In this document: positions 1-10,316 of the stretch, in pieces
How positions within the stretch are numbered: position 1 is the stretch's first letter
Layout of the letters: every line of letters begins with the position of its first letter
Assembly (NCBI RefSeq): GCF_002019855.1
Contig: NZ_CM007717.1
Coordinates: forward strand, 2,854,645 to 2,918,644
Reading direction: 5' to 3'
Source: Streptomyces antibioticus
GTDB lineage: Bacteria > Actinomycetota > Actinomycetes > Streptomycetales > Streptomycetaceae
Length of the DNA stretch: 64,000 bases
Position numbers and translations under genes: made by a program
Notes under the pieces: generated by a model
The model's database searches: none
Seen by the model: only the letters and a program-made list of their open reading frames with translations
What the model was told of the DNA's origin: nothing

Positions 1-40
1 CCCCCGCCCAGGCCCCCGCACACCCCCACCCCCGAACCTC

Positions 41-56
41 GTCCGAAATACCGAAC
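41..56 (+). promoter_or_regulatory. Candidate IclR-type operator upstream of the sugar operon
   Basis: The 16-mer GTCCGAAATACCGAAC is an imperfect palindrome (GTCCG/CGAAC half sites) ending 24 bp before the first gene. The same sequence with two changes lies upstream of the GH51 gene (13156-13171) in the same orientation relative to transcription. A looser version lies in the IclR promoter (22387-22402). IclR-family proteins bind sites of this general form; assignment to the regulator in this window is inference. Confidence 0.45.
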
Positions 57-80
57 GTATCGATCGCGAAGGACAGCCCT

Positions 81-1052
81 GTGACGACCGACGCTTCCGC
101 CACGGCAGCCCGCAGGCCCGGAGAGCAGGCCCTCACCTCGCTCGGCCTGGGCGCGCCCGCTCTCGATCCCGCCGATGCCTCCACCCACCGCTTCCCGGGC
201 GGCGGCCGCTGGCGTACCGAGGTCCCGTCCTGTGAGGGGCCCGAGGCGCTGGCCGTGATCCTCAAGGAGGCGTCCCGGCTGGACGTGCCGATCCACCGGA
301 TCAGCCAGGGCAGCGGGGTGTGGATGCTGACCGACGCCGAGATCACCGAGATGGTCGAGGCGACCGCCGAACGGGACATCGAGCTGTGCCTGTTCACCGG
401 TCCGCGCGGCACCTGGGACATCGGCGGCTCGACCCGGACCGACTCCCGCGGCGGCGGACTGCGCGCCCGGGGGCACGACGCGGTCGCCGGATGTGTCGAA
501 GACGCCGTGCGGGCGACGGAGTTGGGCGTCAAGTGCCTGCTCGTCGCCGACGAGGGCGTGCTGTGGACGCTGCACCGGGCGCGGCGCGCCGGCATCGTCC
601 CGGCCGACACGACGCTCAAGGTGTCGGCGCTCATCGGTCCCGTGAACCCGGCCTCGTACGCGGTGTACGAGCGGCTAGGGGCCGATTCGGTCAATGTGCC
701 CAGCGATCTGACGCTGGCTCATGTCACCGAGATCCGCCGGGTCTCCGGCGCCCCCATGGACATGTACATCGAGGCCCCCGACGATCTCGGCGGGTACATC
801 CGGATGTACGAGGTGGCCGAGCTGATCCGGCGCGGCGCACCGCTGTATCTCAAGTTCGGCCTGTCCAAGGCCCCCGGCCTCTATCCCTACGGACATCACC
901 TCAGGGATCTGGCCCTGGCGACCGCCCGGGAGCGGGTGCGGCGCGGCCGGCTCGCCCTCGATCTGCTCGCGCGTCATGGCGCGAACGGCGGTATGGCACC
1001 GCTCGGTTCACGCCTGCCCGGCGAACTGAACAGATTCGACATCGGGTCATAA
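81..1052 (+). CDS. U32-peptidase-like TIM-barrel protein, first gene of sugar operon
   Basis: A 323-residue soluble protein with no signal peptide. The middle alternates strand and helix like a TIM barrel and resembles the N-terminal part of U32 peptidases, but I do not see the U32 signature with its paired cysteines, so peptidase activity is doubtful. The start is GTG at 81 with GAAGGA 6 bp upstream. It is followed after 97 bp by the sugar-binding lipoprotein and its ABC transporter, so it is probably part of that sugar-uptake operon. The real substrate or reaction is unknown. Confidence 0.55.
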   Translation: MTTDASATAARRPGEQALTSLGLGAPALDPADASTHRFPGGGRWRTEVPSCEGPEALAVILKEASRLDVPIHRISQGSGVWMLTDAEITEMVEATAERDIELCLFTGPRGTWDIGGSTRTDSRGGGLRARGHDAVAGCVEDAVRATELGVKCLLVADEGVLWTLHRARRAGIVPADTTLKVSALIGPVNPASYAVYERLGADSVNVPSDLTLAHVTEIRRVSGAPMDMYIEAPDDLGGYIRMYEVAELIRRGAPLYLKFGLSKAPGLYPYGHHLRDLALATARERVRRGRLALDLLARHGANGGMAPLGSRLPGELNRFDIGS

Positions 1053-1149
1053 CGTTCCGGACACCTGGCTTCACAGAAGCCGACACAGGCGCGCAGAATC
1101 CCACACAACTCTTCTCCGGCCTTCCCCTCGCACATCAAGGATGATGATC

Positions 1150-2256
1150 ATGCGTAACCGCAGAGCCGCACTCGCCGCGATCGCCACCGCCGCCTCCCTC
1201 GCCCTGACCCTGTCCGCCTGCGGCCAGAGCAGCGAGGGCGGCAGCGAGGAGGACAAGGGCAGCAGCAAGGGCGGGACCATCGGCATCGCGATGCCGACCA
1301 AGTCCTCCGAGCGCTGGATAGCCGACGGCGACAACGTCGTGAAGGACCTGAAGTCCAAGGGCTACAAGACCAAGCTGGTCTTCGGCGAGGACGACCCCGA
1401 CCAGCAGGTCGCGCAGATCGAGAACCTGATCACCCAGGGCGTCAAGGCGCTGATCGTCGCCGCCATCGACAACAAGTCGCTCAACAACGTGCTCCAGCAG
1501 GCCGCCGACGCCGACATCCCGGTCATCGCCTACGACCGTCTCATCCTCGGCACGGAGAACGTCGACTACTACGCCTCCTTCGACAACACCAAGGTCGGCG
1601 AGCTGCAGGCCAACTACATCGTCGAGAAGCTGGGCCTGGCCGACGGCAAGGGCCCCTTCAACATCGAGCTGTTCGCCGGCTCCAACGACGACAACAACAC
1701 CAAGTACTTCTTCAACGGCGCGATGAGCGTCCTCCAGCCGTACATCGACAGCAAGAAGCTCGTCGTGCAGTCCGGGCAGACCGGCCTCACCCAGGTGACG
1801 ACGCTGCGCTGGGACGGCGCCACCGCGCAGAAGCGCATGGACGACATCCTCACCAAGTCGTACTCCAGCAAGCGCGTCGACGCGGTCCTCTCGCCGTACG
1901 ACGGCATCTCCATCGGCATCCTGTCCGCCCTGAAGTCGGACGACTACGGCTCCAAGAGCAAGCCGCTGCCGGTGCTGACCGGCCAGGACGCCGAGCTGGC
2001 CTCCGTGAAGTCGATCATCGCGGACGAGCAGACGATGACCGTCTACAAGGACACCCGCGAACTGGCCAAGGTCGCCTCGAACATGGTCGCCGCGGCCCTG
2101 GACGGCAAGACGCCGGAGACCAACGACACCAAGACCTACGACAACGGCTCGAAGGTCGTGCCCGCCTATCTGCTGGAGCCCGTGAGCGTCGACAGGACCA
2201 ACTACCAGAAGGTCCTGGTCGACGGCGGCTACTACACCGCGGACGAGCTGAAGTAA
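1150..2256 (+). CDS. chvE: ChvE-like sugar-binding lipoprotein of ABC transporter
   Basis: Extracellular solute-binding protein, 368 aa, of the periplasmic-binding-protein type 1 fold used by monosaccharide ABC importers. The N-terminus has Arg residues, a hydrophobic stretch and a lipobox LSAC near residue 27, followed by a Ser/Gly/Glu-rich tether, so it should be a membrane-anchored lipoprotein. The mature part begins GTIGIAMP and contains the hallmark VAAIDN and PVIAYDR segments. The start at 1150 has AAGGA 8 bp upstream; ATG triplets at 1141 and 1144 are too close to that site. The downstream ATPase and permease are of the MmsA/MmsB (GguA/GguB) type, which pairs with ChvE and handles arabinose, xylose, galactose or glucose. 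The actual sugar is not readable from sequence. Confidence 0.85.
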   Translation: MRNRRAALAAIATAASLALTLSACGQSSEGGSEEDKGSSKGGTIGIAMPTKSSERWIADGDNVVKDLKSKGYKTKLVFGEDDPDQQVAQIENLITQGVKALIVAAIDNKSLNNVLQQAADADIPVIAYDRLILGTENVDYYASFDNTKVGELQANYIVEKLGLADGKGPFNIELFAGSNDDNNTKYFFNGAMSVLQPYIDSKKLVVQSGQTGLTQVTTLRWDGATAQKRMDDILTKSYSSKRVDAVLSPYDGISIGILSALKSDDYGSKSKPLPVLTGQDAELASVKSIIADEQTMTVYKDTRELAKVASNMVAAALDGKTPETNDTKTYDNGSKVVPAYLLEPVSVDRTNYQKVLVDGGYYTADELK

Positions 2257-2288
2257 GCCTCGTTCCCTACGGATTGGAAGGCACGACC

Positions 2289-3835
<1,547 letters not shown>

Positions 3836-3839
<4 letters not shown>

Positions 3840-5080
3840 GCACCGATGTGACGGACAAGAGCCCGGCGGCCGCGCCGCCCGGCAAGGGCGGCGGACCGGC
3901 CGCCGGCAACCTGCTCCGGCTCGTGCTGGACGGTCTGCGCCGCAACATGCGCCAGTACGGCATGCTGATCGCCCTCGGCCTGATCGTGCTCCTCTTCCAG
4001 GTGTGGACCGGCGGCGACCTGCTGCTGCCGCGCAACGTCTCCAACCTGGTGCTCCAGAACAGCTACATCCTGATCCTCGCGATCGGCATGATGCTGGTGA
4101 TCATCGCGGGGCACATCGATCTGTCGGTGGGGTCGCTGACGGCGTTCGTGGGCTCCTTCGCGGCGGTGCTCACCGTCCAGCACGACATCCCGTGGCCGCT
4201 CGCCCTGCTGCTGTGTCTGCTGGTGGGCGCGGTGGCCGGCTCGGTGCAGGGCTTCCTGATCGCCTATCTCGGCATACCGTCGTTCATCGTCACCCTCGCG
4301 GGCATGCTGCTCTTCCGGGGTCTGACGGAGATCCTGCTGGAGGGCCAGACCCTCGGCCCGTTCCCGGACGGCCTCCAGAAGATGGGCAACGGCTTCCTGC
4401 CGGAGGCGGGCCCGGAGACGAACTACCACAACATCACGCTGCTGCTCGGGCTCGTCCTGGTGGTGTTCGTCGTCCTCCAGGAGGTCCGCGACCGCAGGCG
4501 GCAGCAGGAGTTCGCGCTCGACGTGGTGCCGCGCAACCTCTTCCTGCTCAAGCTCGTCGCCATCGTCGCCGCGATGCTCACCGTGACCCTGCTGCTCGCC
4601 AGCTACAAGGGCGCGCCGATCGTGCTGCTGATCCTGGGCGTGCTGGTGGTCGGCTACGGCTATGTGATGCGCAACGCCGTCTTCGGCCGGCACATCTACG
4701 CGATCGGCGGCAATCTGCCGGCGGCCAAGCTGTCCGGCGTCAAGGACAAGAAGGTCACCTTCCTGGTCTTCCTCAACATGGGCGTGCTCGCGGCCCTGGC
4801 GGGTCTGGTGGTCGCCGCCCGTCTGAACGCGGCCTCGCCGAAGGCGGGACTGAGCTTCGAACTCGAGGCGATCGCCTCGGCGTTCATCGGTGGCGCGTCC
4901 ATGAGCGGCGGTGTCGGAACCGTCCTCGGCGCGATCATCGGCGGTCTGGTCCTCGGTGTGCTGAACAACGGCATGAACCTCCTCAGCGTCGGCACCGACT
5001 GGCAACAGGTCATCAAGGGCCTGGCCCTGCTGGCCGCGGTCGGCTTCGACGTGTGGAACAAGCGCAAGTCCGGTTCGTAG
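3836..5080 (+). CDS. mmsB: Multiple-monosaccharide ABC transporter permease (MmsB/GguB)
   Basis: Integral membrane permease of 414 aa, CUT2/BPD_transp_2 family, with about 10 hydrophobic segments after a cytoplasmic N-terminus rich in Pro/Gly/Ala. The family marker [12 protein letters not shown] is present near residue 92, and [15 protein letters not shown] near residue 350. The extra cytoplasmic-loop region around residues 215-240 ([11 protein letters not shown]) is typical of the MmsB/GguB branch, which is longer than RbsC/XylH. It overlaps mmsA by 4 bp. A strong hairpin follows 9 bp after the stop. Confidence 0.92.
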
Positions 5081-5088
5081 GTCGACGA

Positions 5089-5117
5089 TCAGGCCCCGCC
5101 CGCACGGCGGGGCCTGA
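5089..5117 (+). terminator. Hairpin between mmsB and epimerase gene
   Basis: Perfect 12-bp stem (TCAGGCCCCGCC / GGCGGGGCCTGA) with a 5-nt loop directly after the permease stop. There is no T-tract, as is common in high-GC actinomycetes. It may end or attenuate transcription before the epimerase, or protect the upstream mRNA 3' end. Confidence 0.6.
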
Positions 5118-5138
5118 CCCTTACAGAGGGAGCCGCAC

Positions 5139-6290
5139 ATGGAACTGAACAGACGCACGGTCATCGCGGGCGCGGCGGCGGGTCTCGCCGCGACCACTCT
5201 GGGCTCCACGGCGGAGGCCGCCACCGGCCGGACCCCGTCGCGCAGGCTCTTCGGCACGCTCGCCGACGGCACCAAGGTCCACGTCTGGTCGCTCGCCAAC
5301 GGCGGCACCCGGCTGAAGGTCCTCTCCTGGGGCGGCGTCGTGCAGTCCCTGGAGATCCCGGACCGGCACGGCCGGTACCGCAACGTCTCCCTCGGCTTCG
5401 GCACCATCGAGGAGTACGTCGCGAAGACCCCGTACTTCGGCGCGCTGATCGGCCGCTACGGCAACCGTATCGGCGGCGGGCGGTTCACCCTCGACGGCAC
5501 GTCGTACCAGGTCAACGTGAACGACGGCGTGAACAGCCTGCACGGCGGCGCCCAGGGCTTCGACAAGCGGGTCTGGGACGTGGAGCCGTTCGTGAAGGGC
5601 TCCGACGTCGGCCTGTACCTGTACTACACCAGCGTCGACGGCGAGATGGGCTACCCGGGCACCCTCAAGGTGAAGGTGACCTACACCCTCACCCGGCACG
5701 GCGACTGGCGGATCGACTACGCGGCGACGACCACGAAGACCACGGTCGTCAACCTCACCAGCCACGTCTACTGGAACCTGGCCGGCGAGGGCAGCGGTTC
5801 GATCCACGACCACGAACTCTCCGTCGCCGCCGCCCGCTACACCCCCGTCGACTCGGGGCTGATCCCCACCGGCGAACTGGCGAAGGTCGCGGGCACGCCC
5901 TTCGACTTCCGGCGGGCCAAGGCGGTCGGCCGGGACATCCGCACCGCCCACCCCCAACTGCTGTACGGCAAGGGTTTCGACCACAACTGGGTCCTCGACA
6001 AGGGGATCACCGCACAGCCGGTCCCGGTGGCGACCCTGCGCGACCCGTCCTCCGGCCGCGCCCTGGGCATCGCCACCACCGAGCCGGGGCTCCAGTTCTA
6101 CTCCGGCAACTTCCTCGACGGCACCCTCGTCGGCCCCGGCGGACACGTCTACCGCCAGGGCGACGGACTGTGCCTGGAGACCCAGCACTTCCCGGACTCG
6201 CCGAACAAGCCGTCCTTCCCGTCGACCACCCTTCGGCCAGGTCAGACATACCGGACGACGACGGTTCACACCTTCAGCACCCGGGGATGA
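5139..6290 (+). CDS. galM: Exported aldose 1-epimerase
   Basis: Galactose-mutarotase-like protein, 383 aa. It should interconvert alpha and beta anomers of free aldoses, here probably outside the cell: the N-terminus MELNRRTVIAGAAAG is a Tat signal with an RRTV twin arginine and Ala-rich h-region ending near residue 30. Family motifs GRYGNRIGGG and VNLTSHVYWNLAG (with the catalytic-type His) and the late substrate-binding FSGNF-type segment (YSGNFLDG) are present. ATG 5139 has GAGGGAG 7 bp upstream. The position behind the monosaccharide importer suggests it supplies the anomer that the binding protein prefers. Confidence 0.9.
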   Translation: MELNRRTVIAGAAAGLAATTLGSTAEAATGRTPSRRLFGTLADGTKVHVWSLANGGTRLKVLSWGGVVQSLEIPDRHGRYRNVSLGFGTIEEYVAKTPYFGALIGRYGNRIGGGRFTLDGTSYQVNVNDGVNSLHGGAQGFDKRVWDVEPFVKGSDVGLYLYYTSVDGEMGYPGTLKVKVTYTLTRHGDWRIDYAATTTKTTVVNLTSHVYWNLAGEGSGSIHDHELSVAAARYTPVDSGLIPTGELAKVAGTPFDFRRAKAVGRDIRTAHPQLLYGKGFDHNWVLDKGITAQPVPVATLRDPSSGRALGIATTEPGLQFYSGNFLDGTLVGPGGHVYRQGDGLCLETQHFPDSPNKPSFPSTTLRPGQTYRTTTVHTFSTRG

Positions 6291-6312
6291 GCACACATTT
6301 CTTTCACACCCC

Positions 6313-6343
6313 TTGAACAGGGTGAGGCACCCCTCCGTATCTA
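6313..6343 (+). promoter_or_regulatory. Possible promoter upstream of aminotransferase gene
   Basis: TTGAAC (6313-6318) and GTATCT/TATCTA (6337-6343), spaced 18-19 bp, resemble a principal-sigma promoter in an otherwise GC-rich gap. The spacing is slightly long and no start site can be confirmed. Confidence 0.3.
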
Positions 6344-6346
6344 GAA

Positions 6347-6374
6347 GTGGCCCGCGCTCCCCCGCGCGGGCCAC
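6347..6374 (+). terminator. Hairpin in the gap between epimerase and aminotransferase genes
   Basis: An 11-bp perfect stem (GTGGCCCGCGC / GCGCGGGCCAC) with a C-rich 6-nt loop. It is placed to terminate the sugar operon. If the promoter just upstream is real, it would instead sit in the 5' leader of the aminotransferase mRNA. Confidence 0.5.
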
Positions 6375-6428
6375 CCCAAGACGACGGGCCCGGACGTCCC
6401 CACCGGGCCCGCCCCATACGGAGGTTCC

Positions 6429-8111
6429 ATGGCCGACAACGTCACCTCGTTGTTCCGCAGCACGGCGGCGCACAGCCCGTCGATGGCGGCGCTGACACGA
6501 GAAGGCGGCGAGGGAACCGGCCCGGTGGACTTCTGCATCCCCTGCAACCCCTACTTCCCCACCCCGGCGATGTTCGACGAGATGTCGGTCAGGTTCCGCG
6601 ACATCATCACGTACTACCCGAGCAGCGCCGACACCATCACCTCCGAGCTGTGCAATCTGCTCCAACTCCCGCCGCAGGCCGTGGCGATGGGCAACGGCTC
6701 CACCGAGCTGATCACCTGGATCGACCATCTGCTGGTCCGTGAGTCCCTCGCCGTCCCCGTCCCCACCTTCGGCCGCTGGACCGACCAGCCCATGGAGACC
6801 GGCAAGCGGGTCGACATGTTCCCGCTCCAGGAGTCCAGCGGCTTCGCCCTCGACCTCGCCCAGTACGCCGAGTTCATCCGCACCCGGGGCACGCGGGTCG
6901 CGGTCATCTGCAACCCGAACAACCCCGACGGCGGCTTCCTGCACAAGCACGCACTGGTGCAGTTCATGGACGCCATGGCGGACCTGGACCTGATCGTCAT
7001 CGACGAGTCGTTCCTGGAGTTCGCCGACGCCGAGCAGGAGCCGAGCGTCGTCCAGGAGGCCATGCTCCGCCCGAACGTCGTCGTGCTGCGCAGCCTCGGC
7101 AAGAACTTCGGCCTGCACGGCATCCGCTTCGGCTATCTGGTGGCGAACCCCTCGCTGGCCGGGCGGGTCCGCTCGATGCTGCCCAAGTGGAACCTCAACT
7201 CCTTCGCCGAGCACGTGGTGTTCATGCTGAAGGACCACGGCCCCGAGTACGCGCAGAGCCTGATGCAGGTGCGCCGGGACCGTCTGGAGATGGCCAGCCA
7301 GCTCTCCGCGCTGCCCGGCCTCACCGTCTACCCCTCGCAGGGGAACTTCCTCTTCGTGCGTCTGCCCGTCGGCGCGGAGGGGACCGTGGTCCGCGACCGG
7401 CTGCTCACCGAGCACCGGATCCTGGTCCGCGAGTGCGGCAACAAGATCGGCTCCTCCAGCCGCTTCCTGCGGCTCGTGGTGCGCCCCCAGGTCGACGTGC
7501 GTCGCCTGGTGTCCGGCCTGGAACAGGTGCTCTACGGGACCAGGAGGGGAGCCGCCGTGCCCGAGCTGAGCACCGGGACCAGCTACAGCTCGGGCACGGC
7601 GGCCGTGGACCGGCTGGTGGAGGCCACCAACGGGGCCGGTCTCGACCTCGCCTCCCAGGCCGTCGCCATGGCGGCCGCCCAGGCGCAGGCCCAGGCCGCG
7701 GCCCCCGCGCCGGTCGCCATGCCGGCGCCGTCCGACGGTGCCGGGATGCCGCTGCCCGCCGCGGCGCAGGTCTTCCCGCAGTCCATGCCGGCACCGGCCC
7801 CGGCGCCGATCCCCGCCCCGGCCCCCGCCCCGATGCCGATGGCCCCGGCGGCGGCGATGACCCCGGCGGCCATGGCGCCCGCGATGGCACCGGCCATGAG
7901 CCCGGCCGCGATGACCCCGGCGATGGCTCCCATGCCGCCCGCCCCCGCGCCCGCTCCGGCACCCGGCCCCACGCCGCCCGGTGTCCCGGCCCGCGGCGGC
8001 CTCACCGCCGCCCAGGTCCGCGGCACCAACGGCCTCGCCCCGGCGGCGGCCACCGGCTGGCCCAACGCCCAGAGCTGGCCGAACGCGGCGGGCATGGGCC
8101 AGACCGGCTGA
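6429..8111 (+). CDS. HisC/CobD-like PLP aminotransferase with long Ala/Pro/Met tail
   Basis: Fold-type I pyridoxal-phosphate enzyme related to histidinol-phosphate aminotransferase. It has a TYYPSSAD-like substrate region, GNGSTELI, the ICNPNNPDGG turn near residue 160, IDESFLEFAD near 193, and the PLP lysine in SLGKNFGLHG (K225). The catalytic core ends near residue 375. The remaining ~185 residues are low-complexity Ala/Pro/Met repeats (APAPAPIPAPAPAPMPMAP-like) ending in a Trp/Asn/Gly patch, which is unusual for the family. The start ATG 6429 follows ACGGAGG by 5 bp. Substrate is unknown; no histidine or cobalamin genes are nearby. Confidence 0.8.
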   Translation: MADNVTSLFRSTAAHSPSMAALTREGGEGTGPVDFCIPCNPYFPTPAMFDEMSVRFRDIITYYPSSADTITSELCNLLQLPPQAVAMGNGSTELITWIDHLLVRESLAVPVPTFGRWTDQPMETGKRVDMFPLQESSGFALDLAQYAEFIRTRGTRVAVICNPNNPDGGFLHKHALVQFMDAMADLDLIVIDESFLEFADAEQEPSVVQEAMLRPNVVVLRSLGKNFGLHGIRFGYLVANPSLAGRVRSMLPKWNLNSFAEHVVFMLKDHGPEYAQSLMQVRRDRLEMASQLSALPGLTVYPSQGNFLFVRLPVGAEGTVVRDRLLTEHRILVRECGNKIGSSSRFLRLVVRPQVDVRRLVSGLEQVLYGTRRGAAVPELSTGTSYSSGTAAVDRLVEATNGAGLDLASQAVAMAAAQAQAQAAAPAPVAMPAPSDGAGMPLPAAAQVFPQSMPAPAPAPIPAPAPAPMPMAPAAAMTPAAMAPAMAPAMSPAAMTPAMAPMPPAPAPAPAPGPTPPGVPARGGLTAAQVRGTNGLAPAAATGWPNAQSWPNAAGMGQTG

Positions 8112-8118
8112 GCGAGCC

Positions 8119-8472
8119 CTACTGGCGTCGGCTGCCGAGGATGCAGAACTCGTTGCCCTCGGGATCGGCCAGGACGACCCACGACTGGTCGCCCTGGCCG
8201 ATGTCGACGCGCCGAGCCCCGTGCGCCAGCAGCCGCGCCACCTCGGCCTCCTGGTCGTCGGGCCGGAAGTCGAGGTGCAGTCGGCTCTTGGACTTCTTGA
8301 CCTCGTCGATCCGGACGAAGTCGAGGCCCGGCGTACGGTCCGCCGCCGGGCGGATCTCGAACTCGTCGTCGGAGGTGTACACGACGACCCAGCCGAGCGC
8401 CTCCGCCCACCACTGCCCCAGCGCCGCCGGGTCCGTCGAGTGGACGATCACCTGTTCCCATTCCAAGGTCAT
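8119..8472 (-). CDS. VOC (glyoxalase/bleomycin-resistance-like) protein
   Basis: A 117-aa single-domain vicinal-oxygen-chelate protein. It starts MTLEWEQVIVHSTDP and shows the usual WW(A)EALGW and DPEGNEFCIL motifs. VOC domains bind metal and small molecules and act as dioxygenases, isomerases or drug-binding proteins; the specific role cannot be told. The ATG at 8472 is chosen because the 24 residues upstream lack family similarity and would intrude on the neighbouring gene. It is convergent with the aminotransferase gene, 7 bp apart. Confidence 0.8.
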   Translation of the reverse strand: MTLEWEQVIVHSTDPAALGQWWAEALGWVVVYTSDDEFEIRPAADRTPGLDFVRIDEVKKSKSRLHLDFRPDDQEAEVARLLAHGARRVDIGQGDQSWVVLADPEGNEFCILGSRRQ

Positions 8473-8513
8473 CCGGGGAGCATAGACACCCCGAGGCCAC
8501 GCCGAACAGGCAA

Positions 8514-9020
8514 TTACCGTCTGGCGCTCCGGCCGAGCGGCCACAGCGGGGTCGCCTTCACCAGGGCCAGCCAGTTCGGTACGTCGACCTCGGCGCGGAC
8601 CGTCTTGCCCGGCGGCGGCTGCCGGTCCAGCACCTCCCAGCGGGCCGCCAGCGCGTCCACGAGGACCAGCCCCCGCCCGTTCTCGGCCAGCGGCGCGGGC
8701 GGCCGTACGGCACCGGGTCCCGGCGGGCGCTCACCGGTGTGCGTGTCCGTCACCTCGATCCGGACACTGCCCGGCACGAGGGACAGCCTCAGCTCGAAGT
8801 CCCGTCCGGGGACGCGTCCGTGGGTCACGGCGTTCGCCGCCAGCTCCGCCACGAGCAGGGCGACCGTGTCCGAGACGACCGTGCCGTGCGGAATGCCCCA
8901 GGCGTCGAGCTGCGTCAGCGCGAGCCGCCGGGCCAGCCGGGCCCCTCTCGGGGTGGCGCTGAGGCGCTGGGAGAACACACGTACGGTGACGGCGGGTTGG
9001 GGGGTGGGTCGTGCGGTCAT
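8514..9020 (-). CDS. RsbW/AbaA-like ATP-binding regulatory protein
   Basis: A 168-aa HATPase_c_2 protein of the anti-sigma-factor type. It has an N-box LLVAELAANAVTHG (residues ~52-65) and a G-box region ENGRGLVLVDALAARW, with no dimerisation/phosphoacceptor domain. Such small GHKL proteins are abundant in Streptomyces and often sit beside XRE regulators and DUF397 proteins, as here (divergent XRE gene 127 bp away). They may act as protein kinases or binding partners in developmental signalling. Specific targets are unknown. Stop codon is TAA. Confidence 0.8.
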   Translation of the reverse strand: MTARPTPQPAVTVRVFSQRLSATPRGARLARRLALTQLDAWGIPHGTVVSDTVALLVAELAANAVTHGRVPGRDFELRLSLVPGSVRIEVTDTHTGERPPGPGAVRPPAPLAENGRGLVLVDALAARWEVLDRQPPPGKTVRAEVDVPNWLALVKATPLWPLGRSARR

Positions 9021-9147
9021 GGGGCCAATGTGGCGGGTGACCAGGGGGGTTCACCAGGTGTCCGCCGCGTACGCTGCGCGAGCGTACACGGTGACGTACT
9101 GGACACCGGCGGTCACGGGTCGTGACCATGGGGGGCGGGAGGTGACC

Positions 9148-9969
9148 ATGGCGGTCAGCGGTGAGCCGGAGTCGTCGGACAGTCTGCGGACGTTCGGGGC
9201 GGTGGTCCAGGGCCTGCGGGAACATCACGGGCTGAGCAGGGAGGAACTCGGCGACGTCGTGGGCTTCTCCAAACACACGGTGGCGTCGGTCGAGTTGGGC
9301 CGCCGGATGCCGGACGAGGAGTTCGTGGAGGCGGCGGAACTGGTCCTGGGCAACACGGGTGCGTTGCGGCGGGCCGCCGGGTTCGTGGAGCGCCAGGCGG
9401 GCCTGGCGGACTGGTTCCAACGGTGGGCGAGGCTGGAGCAGACCGCCATCACCCTGTACATGTACGAGTGCCGGATGCTTCCGGGGCTGCTGCAAGCGGA
9501 AGCGTACGCACGGCAGCTTTTCGTCGACGAACTGCCGCCGCTCACCGACGAGGAGATCGAGGTCAACTGGGCGGCACGGGCCGAGCGACAGAAGTTGCTG
9601 CGGGAGCTGCCGAACACCGCCTTCAGTTTCGTCATCGAAGAGAGCGTGCTCTTACGGCAGACCGGCGGACTGGACGTCACCCGCGAAGCCATCGACCACC
9701 TGCTGGCGTTGGGGAGACTGCGGAACATCGCCATCCAGATCATGCCGTTGGTGAAGTGGTCGCACTCCGGACTGCACGGCCCGATGCAACTGCTGGAGAC
9801 CCCTCAGCACAAGTGGTTCGCCTACCTGGAAGCCCCGGGAAGCGGGCAGCTCATCTCCGACGCGAAAGCCATCAGTGCGCTGCAATCGCGGTATGCAAGT
9901 ATGCGTTCACAGGCACTCTCAAGCGAGGACTCCGTGGGCCTGTTGCAGCGGATACGAGGAGACCTATGA
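9148..9969 (+). CDS. WhiJ-like XRE/DUF5753 regulator containing a TTA codon
   Basis: A 273-aa helix-turn-helix regulator. The HTH_31/XRE domain covers roughly residues 15-75 (LREHHGLSREELGDVVGFSK), followed by a DUF5753 domain (about 95-270) with the ADWFQRWARLE and MYECRMLPGLLQ segments. ATG 9148 has GGGAGG 6 bp upstream; the in-frame GTG at 9142 has no spacing to that site. The leucine at residue 169 is encoded by TTA (9652-9654), so translation should depend on the bldA tRNA. It overlaps the DUF397 gene by 4 bp (ATGA). This XRE-DUF397 pairing is the WhiJ/AbaA-type developmental control unit of Streptomyces. Confidence 0.9.
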   Translation: MAVSGEPESSDSLRTFGAVVQGLREHHGLSREELGDVVGFSKHTVASVELGRRMPDEEFVEAAELVLGNTGALRRAAGFVERQAGLADWFQRWARLEQTAITLYMYECRMLPGLLQAEAYARQLFVDELPPLTDEEIEVNWAARAERQKLLRELPNTAFSFVIEESVLLRQTGGLDVTREAIDHLLALGRLRNIAIQIMPLVKWSHSGLHGPMQLLETPQHKWFAYLEAPGSGQLISDAKAISALQSRYASMRSQALSSEDSVGLLQRIRGDL

Positions 9970-10268
9970 ACACGTCTGAACTGGCCTGGTTCAAGAGCAG
10001 CTACAGCAGCAGCGGCTCTGGAGACTGCGTCGAGGTCGCTCTCGACTGGTACAAGTCCAGCTACAGCAGCAGTGGTGACGGGGACTGCGTCGAGGTCGCG
10101 GAAAACTGGCAGAAGTCCAGCTACAGCAGCGGGTCCGGAGACAACTGCGTCGAGGTCGCCGCACTGCCCGCCCATATCCACGTCCGTGACTCCAAGGACA
10201 AGTCCGGCCCTCAGCTCACCCTTTCCCCCACCGCCTGGGCGGACTTCGTCACGCACGCGGCGCAGTGA
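9966..10268 (+). CDS. DUF397 protein with three tandem repeat motifs
   Basis: A 100-aa acidic protein in which the DUF397 core W-x-KSSYSS...CVEVA occurs three times with a period of exactly 20 residues (W8, W28, W48), followed by the usual C-terminal half (VRDSKDKSGP...WADFV). Typical members have one such core in 60-80 aa. DUF397 proteins are partners of the XRE/DUF5753 regulators, and this gene is translationally coupled to one. Confidence 0.9.
   Translation: MNTSELAWFKSSYSSSGSGDCVEVALDWYKSSYSSSGDGDCVEVAENWQKSSYSSGSGDNCVEVAALPAHIHVRDSKDKSGPQLTLSPTAWADFVTHAAQ
9987..10160 (+). repeat. Near-perfect 60-bp tandem repeat inside the DUF397 gene
   Basis: Three copies (9987-10046, 10047-10106, 10107-10160, the last trimmed) encode the triplicated W-KSSYSS-CVEVA unit. 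Close nucleotide similarity between units points to recent tandem duplication in frame. Confidence 0.85.
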
Positions 10269-10274
10269 ACGTAC

Positions 10275-10310
10275 GGGCCGTCCGTCGCCCCGCCGGGAGA
10301 CGGACGGCCC
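10275..10310. terminator. Bidirectional hairpin terminator
   Basis: Perfect 12-bp stem (GGGCCGTCCGTC / GACGGACGGCCC) with a 12-nt loop, lying exactly between the converging DUF397 and DUF4360 genes. Confidence 0.7.
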
Positions 10311-10316
10311 CGCCGT

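Noticed and set aside
7981..9147. Long N-terminal extension of the WhiJ-like regulator
   Set aside because: It runs antisense through the VOC and HATPase genes, and a good ribosome-binding site lies just before ATG 9148.
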